Part shown: positions 1 through 5,813 of the stretch, in pieces
How the letters are laid out: the number at the start of each line of letters is the position of its first letter
Position numbering within the stretch: position 1 is the first letter of the stretch
NCBI GenBank assembly: GCA_049422085.1
Contig: JBMSOD010000093.1
Span: 1-10,816, forward strand
DNA: 10,816 bases
Reading direction: 5' to 3'
Origin: UBA4615 sp049422085
GTDB taxonomy: Bacteria > Pseudomonadota > Gammaproteobacteria > Burkholderiales > Burkholderiaceae_E
Notes under the pieces: generated by a model
Databases searched by the model: none
Seen by the model: only the letters and a program-made list of their open reading frames with translations
What the model was told of the DNA's origin: nothing
Position numbers and translations under genes: made by a program

Positions 1-1
1 C

Positions 2-1501
2 GAGCGCGCCCTTCGCGTGCTCGAGCGCGTGGGCGCGCACATGTTCGTGCCGTTCGAGGGCGATGGGGTCGATCACGTCTCGCGCGCGCAGGTCCTTGAG
101 GTTCTCATCCGCGATGCGGCGCACGGCGGCGGGCCAGTCGGCGGCGAGCGTTTCGGCCGCTATTCCTTCATCGGCCTGCCTGCGCGCCAGTGGGTTCGTT
201 CCACCGCCGACAGGATCGAGGTGGTTCGTGATGGCCAGGTCATCGAGACCGCGCAGGGCGATCCGCTGGAATTCGTGCGTCAGTATCACAAGCGGTTCAA
301 GGTGGCCCTGCGTCCCGGTCTGCCCCGGTTCTGCGGCGGCCTGGCGGGCTATTTCGGGTACGACGTGGTGCGCTTCATCGAGCCGCGTCTGGGCCCTTCG
401 GACAAGCCCGACCCGATCGGAACCCCCGATGTCCTGATGCTGGTGGTCGATGAACTCGCCATCGTCGACAACCTGAGAGGCAAGCTCTACCTGATCGTCT
501 ATGCCGATCCGGCCCAGCCCGATGCCTATGCCCAGGCGCGCCGCCGTCTGCGCGGCCTGCAGGCCCGTCTGGCCCAATCGGCTTTCGAGCCTGAAGACGC
601 ACCCTTGCCGCAGTCTGAAATCCTGCGTGAATTTGACCGCACCGATTACCTGGCCGCAGTGGGGCGTGCCAAGGAGTACATCGTGGCGGGTGATGTCATG
701 CAGGTGCAGATCGGCCAGTGTCTGCGCAAGCCTTTTGCGCACACGCCGCTCTCGCTCTATCGCGCGCTGCGATCGATCAACCCGTCACCCTACATGTACT
801 ACTACGACTTCACCGACTTTCAGGTGATCGGCGCATCGCCTGAAATCCTGGTGCGTCAGGAGTCGCAGGAGCAGCTTGATTCGCATGGAGCCATGGTGAG
901 TCAGGGCACCAAGGTGACCATCCGTCCGATTGCAGGCACACGCAAGCGCGGACTCACCCCCGCACAAGACGAGGCTCTGGCCGCCGAACTGCTCGCCGAT
1001 CCCAAGGAGCGGGCCGAGCACCTCATGCTGATCGACCTGGCCCGCAATGACATTGGCCGTATTGCCCAGACCGGCACCGTGAAGGTCACCGACCAGATGG
1101 TCATCGAGAAGTACTCGCATGTGCAGCACATCGTGTCCAATGTCGAAGGCCTGCTCAAACCCGACCTGGATGCGATCGATGTGCTGCGCGCCACCTTTCC
1201 GGCGGGCACGCTCACCGGTGCGCCCAAGGTTCGGGCCATGGAGATCATCGATGAACTCGAACCGGTCAAGCGCGGCATCTATGGCGGCGCCTGCGGCTAT
1301 CTGAGCTGGTCGGGCGAAATGGATGTGGCGATTGCCATTCGCACCGGTGTGCTCAAGGACGGCGTGCTCAATGTGCAGGCCGCGGCCGGCGTGGTCTTCG
1401 ACTCCATCCCCGAGGCTGAGTACCAGGAGACCGAGGTCAAGGCCCGTGCGGTGCTGCGTGCTGCCGAACTGGTTGAAGAGGGCTTTACCCGGGAACTCTG
1501 A
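2..1501 (+). CDS. trpE: Anthranilate synthase component I (5' end atypical or incomplete)
   Basis: With TrpG it converts chorismate plus glutamine-derived ammonia to anthranilate, the first step of tryptophan synthesis in the cytoplasm. Numbering from the GTG at 17 (494 residues), the chorismate-binding core is complete: GGERFGRYSF 42-51, NPSPYM 255-260, SPEILVR 274-280, PIAGTRKRG 304-312, the EHLMLIDLARND block 334-345, FPAGTLTGAPK 394-404, IYGGACGY 421-428 and QAAAGVVFDS 454-463. Between SPEILVR and PIAGTR there are about 15 extra, low-conservation residues; I recall similar insertions in Bordetella-type TrpE. The first ~40 residues do not resemble TrpE: the expected tract ending in LLES, which forms part of the tryptophan feedback site, is absent in all three forward frames. 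The reading frame is open to the window edge, so the start is undecided: GTG 17, ATG 41 or a codon outside. The identity of the body is near certain. Unusually, trpG is not next; three opposite-strand genes follow. Confidence 0.93.
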   Translation, partial: ERALRVLERVGAHMFVPFEGDGVDHVSRAQVLEVLIRDAAHGGGPVGGERFGRYSFIGLPARQWVRSTADRIEVVRDGQVIETAQGDPLEFVRQYHKRFKVALRPGLPRFCGGLAGYFGYDVVRFIEPRLGPSDKPDPIGTPDVLMLVVDELAIVDNLRGKLYLIVYADPAQPDAYAQARRRLRGLQARLAQSAFEPEDAPLPQSEILREFDRTDYLAAVGRAKEYIVAGDVMQVQIGQCLRKPFAHTPLSLYRALRSINPSPYMYYYDFTDFQVIGASPEILVRQESQEQLDSHGAMVSQGTKVTIRPIAGTRKRGLTPAQDEALAAELLADPKERAEHLMLIDLARNDIGRIAQTGTVKVTDQMVIEKYSHVQHIVSNVEGLLKPDLDAIDVLRATFPAGTLTGAPKVRAMEIIDELEPVKRGIYGGACGYLSWSGEMDVAIAIRTGVLKDGVLNVQAAAGVVFDSIPEAEYQETEVKARAVLRAAELVEEGFTREL

Positions 1502-1532
1502 TGGCCGTGTGACGGCCTGCGGGTCACGCCAT
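1501..1532 (+). terminator. Overlapping hairpins at the trpE stop codon, possible weak terminator
   Basis: Directly after the TGA there is a perfect 6-bp inverted repeat, GGCCGT (1503-1508) and ACGGCC (1512-1517), with a 3-nt loop. A longer alternative pairs 1501-1513 with GTCACGCCAT (1523-1532) with two bulged bases. The two structures exclude each other. No T-run follows on either strand, so this is not a classical intrinsic terminator. Its place in the 70-bp gap between converging trpE and the CAP gene makes a role in 3'-end formation plausible but unproved. The rest of the gap (1533-1571) shows nothing else. Confidence 0.35.
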
Positions 1533-1571
1533 GACTGCACTCAATCCTGGTCAGTCTGAACGCGGCCCAGG

Positions 1572-2261
1572 TCAGTTCGCCATGCGTGGCGCCGCCATCA
1601 CCAGAGCCCAGTAGTTGGCGTAGGTGTTCTCATCTTCGCCTGCCACAAAGGACACGCCTGCCACGGTGAATTCCGGGGTCATCAGCACACGGCAGTGCGA
1701 CGGACTGGCCAGCCAGCTGATCACCACTTCCTCGATACTGTTGAAGCCCGCGGCAAGATTCTCTCCAACCTTCTGCCACTCATAACCCGTGGCCTTGAGT
1801 CGATCGCCGACATGGCTTCCATTCTGGCCCACATGGCCGAACTGGTTGCTCTGCTGCAGAAAGAGTGCCTGCGCGCGTGCTGCACGGACTGTGCTGGCAT
1901 CCCAGCGGATCGGAGCGACGGCCGCCATGCGCTGACTTCCGCAGACCTGATCCCGCGCGCGCGCCTGGTTGATCGCTGCCAGCACGCGATTGATCTGCAG
2001 TTCATCGAAGACGCTGGTGTCGCCAACGAGGTCCGTCGCGGCCGGATTCGAATGGAGGGCACTTTCTGAGGGCGCTGCGTTGCTCACGCTGGCAGCCACC
2101 GCACGCAGGGGGGCCTCCGTTGCGGAGGCGTCATGCTGTCTCTGGTCCTGCGCCATGGCAGGCTGAAAAGCGGTCGCAAGACTCAGGGCGCAGATCAGTG
2201 CCAGGGCGAACTTGCGGCCTGGAACTGATAAGGGAACAACGTGCGCGCTGAGCAATGACAT
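1572..2261 (-). CDS. Secreted CAP/SCP-domain (YkwD-like) protein
   Basis: A 229-residue protein with an export signal: basic residues near 16-17 (RK), hydrophobic stretch 18-32, and a likely signal peptidase I site after AMA (37). A low-complexity linker rich in Ala, Ser and Pro (about 40-80) follows, then a CAP domain from about 86 to 226. Visible CAP landmarks are FGHVG (His143), VGENLAAG (Glu167) and the SPSHCRVLM element (His189), matching the conserved His/Glu cavity of the family. Cys107 and Cys190 could form a disulfide in the periplasm or outside. The biochemical role of bacterial CAP proteins is mostly unknown, so no substrate is proposed. The gene lies 79 bp after the enoyl-CoA hydratase stop on the same strand and converges on trpE. 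No Shine-Dalgarno is visible; the upstream positions are occupied by a perfect dyad. Family assignment is firm, function open. Confidence 0.88.
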   Translation of the reverse strand: MSLLSAHVVPLSVPGRKFALALICALSLATAFQPAMAQDQRQHDASATEAPLRAVAASVSNAAPSESALHSNPAATDLVGDTSVFDELQINRVLAAINQARARDQVCGSQRMAAVAPIRWDASTVRAARAQALFLQQSNQFGHVGQNGSHVGDRLKATGYEWQKVGENLAAGFNSIEEVVISWLASPSHCRVLMTPEFTVAGVSFVAGEDENTYANYWALVMAAPRMAN

Positions 2262-2264
2262 AAA

Positions 2265-2282
2265 GCGAGTATCTGGACTCGC
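2265..2282 (-). promoter_or_regulatory. Perfect dyad immediately upstream of the CAP gene start
   Basis: GCGAGT (2265-2270) and ACTCGC (2277-2282) are perfect inverted repeats around a 6-nt centre. On the minus strand the second arm ends 3 nt before the ATG (2261), and up to three flanking G.U pairs could lengthen the stem in RNA. It covers the place where a ribosome binding site should lie. It could be an operator, a translation-blocking hairpin, or a weak terminator of the preceding enoyl-CoA hydratase gene, since TTT follows the stem. The remaining part of the gap (2283-2340) shows nothing recognisable. Confidence 0.4.
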
Positions 2283-2340
2283 CCCTGCTCATGCCAGTCG
2301 CGGAGAAACGAACGGCAGGATTGGTACGCCGGACGGATCC

Positions 2341-3189
2341 TCAGCGGCCGGTGAATCGCGCGGGACGCTTTTCCATGAAGGCGGCCATGCCCTCCTTGAA
2401 GTCCTCGGACTGAAAGAGGGGCAGCAACTGCAGGTACACATGGTGGACATGGTCGCTGAAGTTCTCGTTGGCCGACATGCGCATCATGCGTTTGGCCGCC
2501 TGCACCGCCAGCGGCGCATTGGCTGCGATCTCGTGGGCGAGCGCTCGCGTGCGGGCCATGACCTGATCAGCGGGCACCACATGCGAGACCAGGCCGAGCT
2601 CCAGGCATTGGGTCGCATCGAGCGTGCGACCACTGAAGATCAGCTCGGCCGCGCGGGCCCAGCCCAGCATGCGGGGCAACAGCCAGGTGCCTCCCGATTC
2701 GGGAACGACGCCGCGCGCGGTGAATGCTGCGGCCATCTTGGATTCGGCGGCCATCACCCGGATGTCGCAGCCCAGGGCCATGTCCATCCCGTAGCCTGCG
2801 CTCGATCCATTGAGCGCGCACAGTGTGGGCTTGTCCATGTGATGCAGCACGGTGGGCGGCGCTTCGCGCAGGTCAAGCGTGGGCCCGTGCTTGCCTTCGC
2901 CGATGCCGCTGCCTCCGCGCAGGTCGAGGCCTGCACAAAAGAATCGTCCGGCGCCCGTCACGATCACCACCCGAACCTCGGGATCGGCGTTGGCCTGCAC
3001 CAGACGCCGGCTCAGAGCAGCCAGCATCGGGCGCGTGATGGTGTTCTGACGGTCTGGCCGGTTGAGCGTGATGGTGGCAATGCCTTCAGACACCTCATAG
3101 AGCACCTGATCGGTGTCTGCCGGCGCGGCCGGGGCTGAATCAGACACGGAAGGCGAAGTCGCTGCGGGGGTCGTTGCGGAAGAGCTCAT
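2341..3189 (-). CDS. Enoyl-CoA hydratase/isomerase family (crotonase fold) protein
   Basis: A 282-residue protein expected to act on an acyl-CoA thioester in the cytoplasm, typically hydrating a 2-enoyl-CoA or shifting a double bond. Crotonase signatures are clear: the strand VSEGIATITLNRP (33-45), the first oxyanion-hole segment GRFFCAGLDLRG (81-92), the second NGSSAGYGMDMALGCDIR (127-144), VVPESGGTWLLPR (161-173) with a candidate catalytic Glu164, and the conserved C-terminal tail SEDFKEGMAAFMEKRPARF. The second catalytic glutamate of classical hydratases, in the QPEI-type position, appears replaced (AAFTARG 154-160), so isomerase or other crotonase activity is possible and the substrate cannot be named. 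The first ~26 residues are a Ser/Ala/Pro/Thr-rich tail outside the fold; the true start could be slightly downstream, and no Shine-Dalgarno decides it. It follows the Nudix gene by 56 bp on the same strand, so co-transcription is likely. Confidence 0.9.
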   Translation of the reverse strand: MSSSATTPAATSPSVSDSAPAAPADTDQVLYEVSEGIATITLNRPDRQNTITRPMLAALSRRLVQANADPEVRVVIVTGAGRFFCAGLDLRGGSGIGEGKHGPTLDLREAPPTVLHHMDKPTLCALNGSSAGYGMDMALGCDIRVMAAESKMAAAFTARGVVPESGGTWLLPRMLGWARAAELIFSGRTLDATQCLELGLVSHVVPADQVMARTRALAHEIAANAPLAVQAAKRMMRMSANENFSDHVHHVYLQLLPLFQSEDFKEGMAAFMEKRPARFTGR

Positions 3190-3245
3190 GTCGGATCGGT
3201 CGGTTCGGATGCGGTGGATCCCGTCGGGCAGGCGAGGGGTTGCTT

Positions 3246-4043
3246 TCAGGCGCGGTCCATCGAGGCGCGGGATTCGGTCAGCGTGAAGCCTGCATCCTTG
3301 GGGATGCAGACATAGCGCCCGTCATCGCGCTTTTCCATCCAGGGCAGGATGGGCACGACCGGCGAGCGACCAATCACTTCAAAGGCCTCAGCCACGCTGC
3401 CGAACTGGGCGAGCCGGACCACATTCGAGAGCGTCGGAAAGATCACGGTACGCCGCTTGGCCTGGGCATCGTCGATCACCTGCTGGGGCGTGATCCAGAC
3501 CGAATCCACATTTTCGTGGCCGTCATGGTCGGCCACCTGTCCTGCAGGCACCCGTGCGAGATAGAAATGCGTGTCAAAACGTTTGGGCATGAACTCGGGC
3601 GTGATCCAGTGCGAGTAATGCACCAGATCATCGGTGGCCAGCGTGAGGCCCCCCTGCTCGATCACATCGCCCAGTGTGGCGCTGCGGTCGTTCAGACCCG
3701 CACGCCAGGCATCGAGTTGCGAGCCGGGCTGCACGGCCTGTCCCTGCGCATTGCGTGCAAGCAGGATGCCCGACTCCTCGAAGGCCTCGCGAATCGCGCT
3801 TGCGCGCAAAATCGACTGGCCTTCGCTGGCGCCGGGATAGCCCGCGAGACGACCCAGGACCCTGGGGTCGGCATCCTGCCGATCGGTCTTGCCCCCCGGA
3901 AACACCAGCGCGCCCGATGCGAAATCGATCTGATGGTGGCGCACCACCATGAAGACTTCCATGCCCTGTGCGCCATCACGCAGCAGCATGATGGTCGCGG
4001 CGGGCACGGGCGTGGCCACGGTCTGGGCGGGCGTCTGGGTCAT
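3246..4043 (-). CDS. Nudix hydrolase, NUDT19/NUDT7-like with interrupted Nudix box
   Basis: A 265-residue cytoplasmic Nudix hydrolase. The N-terminal strand AATIMLLRDG (15-24) and VFPGG (47-51) lead into a Nudix box whose helix REAFEESGIL (85-94) holds the metal-binding glutamates (86, 89, 90). The distance from Gly51 to Arg85 is 34 residues instead of the canonical 14, so about 20 residues are inserted. This layout is known from NUDT19/RP2-type proteins, some of which cleave coenzyme A or acyl-CoA diphosphate bonds; that substrate is an inference. The neighbouring crotonase gene 56 bp downstream fits a CoA-related role. The start at 4043 is set by a strong Shine-Dalgarno, AAGGAG, 5 nt upstream of the ATG. 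The open frame continues far upstream opposite trpG, but that extension has no homology or start signal and is rejected. It is divergent from trpG across 147 bp. Confidence 0.88.
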   Translation of the reverse strand: MTQTPAQTVATPVPAATIMLLRDGAQGMEVFMVVRHHQIDFASGALVFPGGKTDRQDADPRVLGRLAGYPGASEGQSILRASAIREAFEESGILLARNAQGQAVQPGSQLDAWRAGLNDRSATLGDVIEQGGLTLATDDLVHYSHWITPEFMPKRFDTHFYLARVPAGQVADHDGHENVDSVWITPQQVIDDAQAKRRTVIFPTLSNVVRLAQFGSVAEAFEVIGRSPVVPILPWMEKRDDGRYVCIPKDAGFTLTESRASMDRA

Positions 4044-4190
4044 GAGGTCTCCTTGAATTCTGTTGTGCTGTCCCGGCGGATCGACGGATCGCGGGATCCG
4101 GCATTGCAGCGCTTTTTGCGCCGTGCTGCCAGCCAGTCTAGCGGGAATTCGGCACAATGAGAGGTTTGCGGGCCGATGCGGGCGAGCTTC
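4044..4190. promoter_or_regulatory. Divergent intergenic region, Nudix gene / trpG
   Basis: This must hold the promoters of both the Nudix gene and trpGDC. It contains a cluster of CGGATC hexamers: direct copies at 4077-4082 and 4085-4090 and the reverse complement at 4095-4100, the last two forming an inverted repeat with a 4-nt centre. A GCGC-TTTTT-GCGC stem-loop lies near 4109-4121. For trpG, CACAAT (4153-4158) could be a -10 box, but I find no convincing -35 at the right distance. No leader peptide with tandem Trp codons is present, so classical trp attenuation is not supported. All site assignments here are weak. Confidence 0.3.
4049..4054 (-). promoter_or_regulatory. Shine-Dalgarno of the Nudix gene
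   Basis: On the minus strand AAGGAG stands 5 nt before the ATG at 4043. It fixes this start against the much longer open frame that runs on opposite trpG. Confidence 0.8.
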
Positions 4191-4754
4191 ATGCTGCTGA
4201 TGATCGATAACTACGATTCCTTCACCTATAACCTGGTGCAGTACCTGGGCGAACTCGGTCAGCAGGTGCATACCGTGCGCAACGACCAGATCGACCTGGC
4301 CGGGATCGAAGCCCTGGCTCCGGAGCGCATCGTGATTTCTCCGGGGCCCTGCACACCCACCGAGGCCGGCGTGTCTCTGGCCGTGCTCGAGCATTTCTCG
4401 GGTCGTCTGCCGATTCTGGGGGTTTGCCTGGGGCATCAGGCGATCGGACATGCCTTCGGAGGCAAGGTGGTGAGGGCAGGGCAGGTCATGCATGGCAAGA
4501 CCGACCGCATCCACACCACGCGCACCGGTGTTTTCAGGGATCTGCCCGAGCAGTTCGAGGTGGCCCGCTATCACTCGCTGGTGGTCGAGCGCGACACCCT
4601 GCCCGAGTGCCTGGAGGTGACTGCCTGGACCGCCGACGGCACCATCATGGGTCTGCGGCATCGCACACTCCCGGTGGAGGGCGTTCAGTTCCATCCGGAG
4701 TCGGTGGCCAGCGAGCATGGCCACGCCCTCTTACGCAATTTCCTCGAGGCCTGA
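4191..4754 (+). CDS. trpG: Anthranilate synthase component II (glutamine amidotransferase)
   Basis: A 187-residue class I glutamine amidotransferase that supplies ammonia to TrpE. The N-terminus MLLMIDNYDSFTYNLVQYLG is diagnostic of TrpG/PabA. The catalytic triad is visible: Cys79 in GVCLGHQ (77-83), and His168 and Glu170 in VQFHPES (165-171). The oxyanion segment SPGPCTP is at 50-56. I chose ATG 4191 because it starts the family's usual N-terminus; an in-frame ATG at 4176 would add five residues (MRASF) and has a GAGG 11 nt upstream, so it remains possible. The length is normal for the family. TrpG and PabA share this fold and may be dual-use, but the location directly before trpD and trpC supports tryptophan synthesis. 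It is the first gene of a trpGDC operon. Its partner trpE lies 2.7 kb upstream beyond three opposite-strand genes, so the two subunits must be expressed from separate transcripts. Confidence 0.96.
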   Translation: MLLMIDNYDSFTYNLVQYLGELGQQVHTVRNDQIDLAGIEALAPERIVISPGPCTPTEAGVSLAVLEHFSGRLPILGVCLGHQAIGHAFGGKVVRAGQVMHGKTDRIHTTRTGVFRDLPEQFEVARYHSLVVERDTLPECLEVTAWTADGTIMGLRHRTLPVEGVQFHPESVASEHGHALLRNFLEA

Positions 4755-4757
4755 GTC

Positions 4758-5792
4758 ATGCCGATCACCCCCCAGGAGGCGCTTCAGCGCACGATCGAGC
4801 ATCGCGAGATCTTTCACGACGAGATGCTCAAGCTCATGCGCATGATCATGAGTGGCGAGATGTCGCCTGTCATGACGGCCGCGCTGCTCACCGGCCTGCG
4901 CGTCAAGAAAGAAACCATCGGCGAGATTTCGGCAGCAGCGCAGGTGATGCGCGAGTTCTCGGCCAAGGTCGAGGTGCCCGAACTGCCCCATTTCGTGGAT
5001 ATCGTGGGCACCGGAGGCGACGGCCTGCACACCTTCAACATCTCCACCACGTCCATGTTCGTCGCGGCAGCTGCGGGGGCGCGGGTGGCCAAGCATGGCA
5101 ACCGCGGCGTGTCCTCGCGCTCGGGTGCGGCTGACGTGCTTGAAGCGCTGGGTGCACGGATCGATCTGGGGCCGCAACAGGTGGGCGAGTGCCTGCAGGC
5201 CTGCGGCATCGGGTTCATGTTCGCCCCCAATCATCATCCGGCCATGAAGAATGTGGCGCCGGTCAGGCGTGAGCTCGGCGTGCGAACCCTGTTCAACATT
5301 CTCGGACCGCTCACCAATCCGGCCAGTGCGCCCAACACCCTGATGGGTGTTTTTCATCCCGATCTGGTGGGCATCCAGGTGCGTGTCATGCAGCGCCTCG
5401 GGGCCGACCATGTGCTGGTGGTCCATGGCAAGGATGGCATGGACGAAATCTCGCTTGGCTCGGCCACGCTGGTGGGTGAGCTGCGCAACGGCGAGGTCAC
5501 CGAGTACGAAATTCATCCCGAGGATTTCGGGCTGTCCATGGTCTCGAGCCGCGGACTGGTGGTCGATGGTGCCGAGCAGTCCTGCGTCATGCTGCGCGAT
5601 GTGCTCGACAACCGCCCGGGGCCGGCCCGCGAGATCGTCGCCTTTAACGCCGGCGCCGCGCTCTATGCCGCGAACCTGTGCGACTCCATCGGAGAGGGCA
5701 TCCTGCGCGCCCGCGACATGCTGGCCAGTGGCGCAGCCCGGGCCAAGCTCGAAGAATTCATTGCCTGTACCCGCCGCCTGGCGGGCGCCTGA
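4758..5792 (+). CDS. trpD: Anthranilate phosphoribosyltransferase
   Basis: A 344-residue enzyme that transfers phosphoribose from PRPP to anthranilate, the second step of the pathway, in the cytoplasm. The PRPP/Mg-binding GTGGDG is at 84-89 followed by FNIST, then KHGNRGVSSRSGAADVLEALG (112-132), the anthranilate-channel HPAMK (160-164), RELGVRTLFNILGPLTNP (171-188) and VVHGKDGMDEIS (221-232). Length and order match the family with no insertion. The start at 4758 is 3 nt after the trpG stop, with GAGG (4746-4749) 8 nt upstream inside the end of trpG, so translation is probably coupled. The TGA is followed 21 nt later by trpC. A 449-codon open frame on the opposite strand is a codon-bias shadow. 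Confidence 0.97.
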   Translation: MPITPQEALQRTIEHREIFHDEMLKLMRMIMSGEMSPVMTAALLTGLRVKKETIGEISAAAQVMREFSAKVEVPELPHFVDIVGTGGDGLHTFNISTTSMFVAAAAGARVAKHGNRGVSSRSGAADVLEALGARIDLGPQQVGECLQACGIGFMFAPNHHPAMKNVAPVRRELGVRTLFNILGPLTNPASAPNTLMGVFHPDLVGIQVRVMQRLGADHVLVVHGKDGMDEISLGSATLVGELRNGEVTEYEIHPEDFGLSMVSSRGLVVDGAEQSCVMLRDVLDNRPGPAREIVAFNAGAALYAANLCDSIGEGILRARDMLASGAARAKLEEFIACTRRLAGA

Positions 5793-5801
5793 CATCCCGC
5801 C

Positions 5802-5806
5802 GGAGG
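5802..5806 (+). promoter_or_regulatory. Shine-Dalgarno fixing the GTG start of trpC
   Basis: GGAGG lies 7 nt before GTG 5814. It supports this non-ATG start, which gives the usual MSDIL N-terminus of the family. Confidence 0.7.
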
Positions 5807-5813
5807 CCTGCCC

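Noticed and set aside
281..299. Extra residues between SPEILVR and PIAGTR in TrpE (nt about 857-913), considered as an unusual insertion
   Set aside because: From memory, Bordetella-type TrpE proteins also carry a variable insert here, so it is probably lineage-normal. The coordinates given are residue numbers from the GTG at 17.
785..1540. 251-codon minus-strand open frame opposite trpE
   Set aside because: Covers the conserved chorismate-binding core of TrpE on the other strand and shows no domain of its own.
2212..3138. 308-codon plus-strand open frame opposite the crotonase
   Set aside because: Antisense to clear crotonase motifs, with His/Gly/Arg-rich composition typical of shadow frames.
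4145..4155. GAATTCGGCAC, resembling part of a cDNA cloning adaptor
   Set aside because: The match breaks off after 11 bases and the surrounding genes are continuous with normal operon structure; most likely chance.
4157..4210. 17-codon ORF (ATG 4157 to TAA 4208-4210) overlapping the trpG start, as a possible trp leader peptide
   Set aside because: It contains no tryptophan codons, and no terminator/antiterminator pair follows; it also overlaps the trpG start out of frame.
4044..4724. N-terminal extension of the Nudix reading frame opposite trpG (to 492 codons)
   Set aside because: No family similarity, lies antisense to trpG, and a strong Shine-Dalgarno marks the start at 4043.
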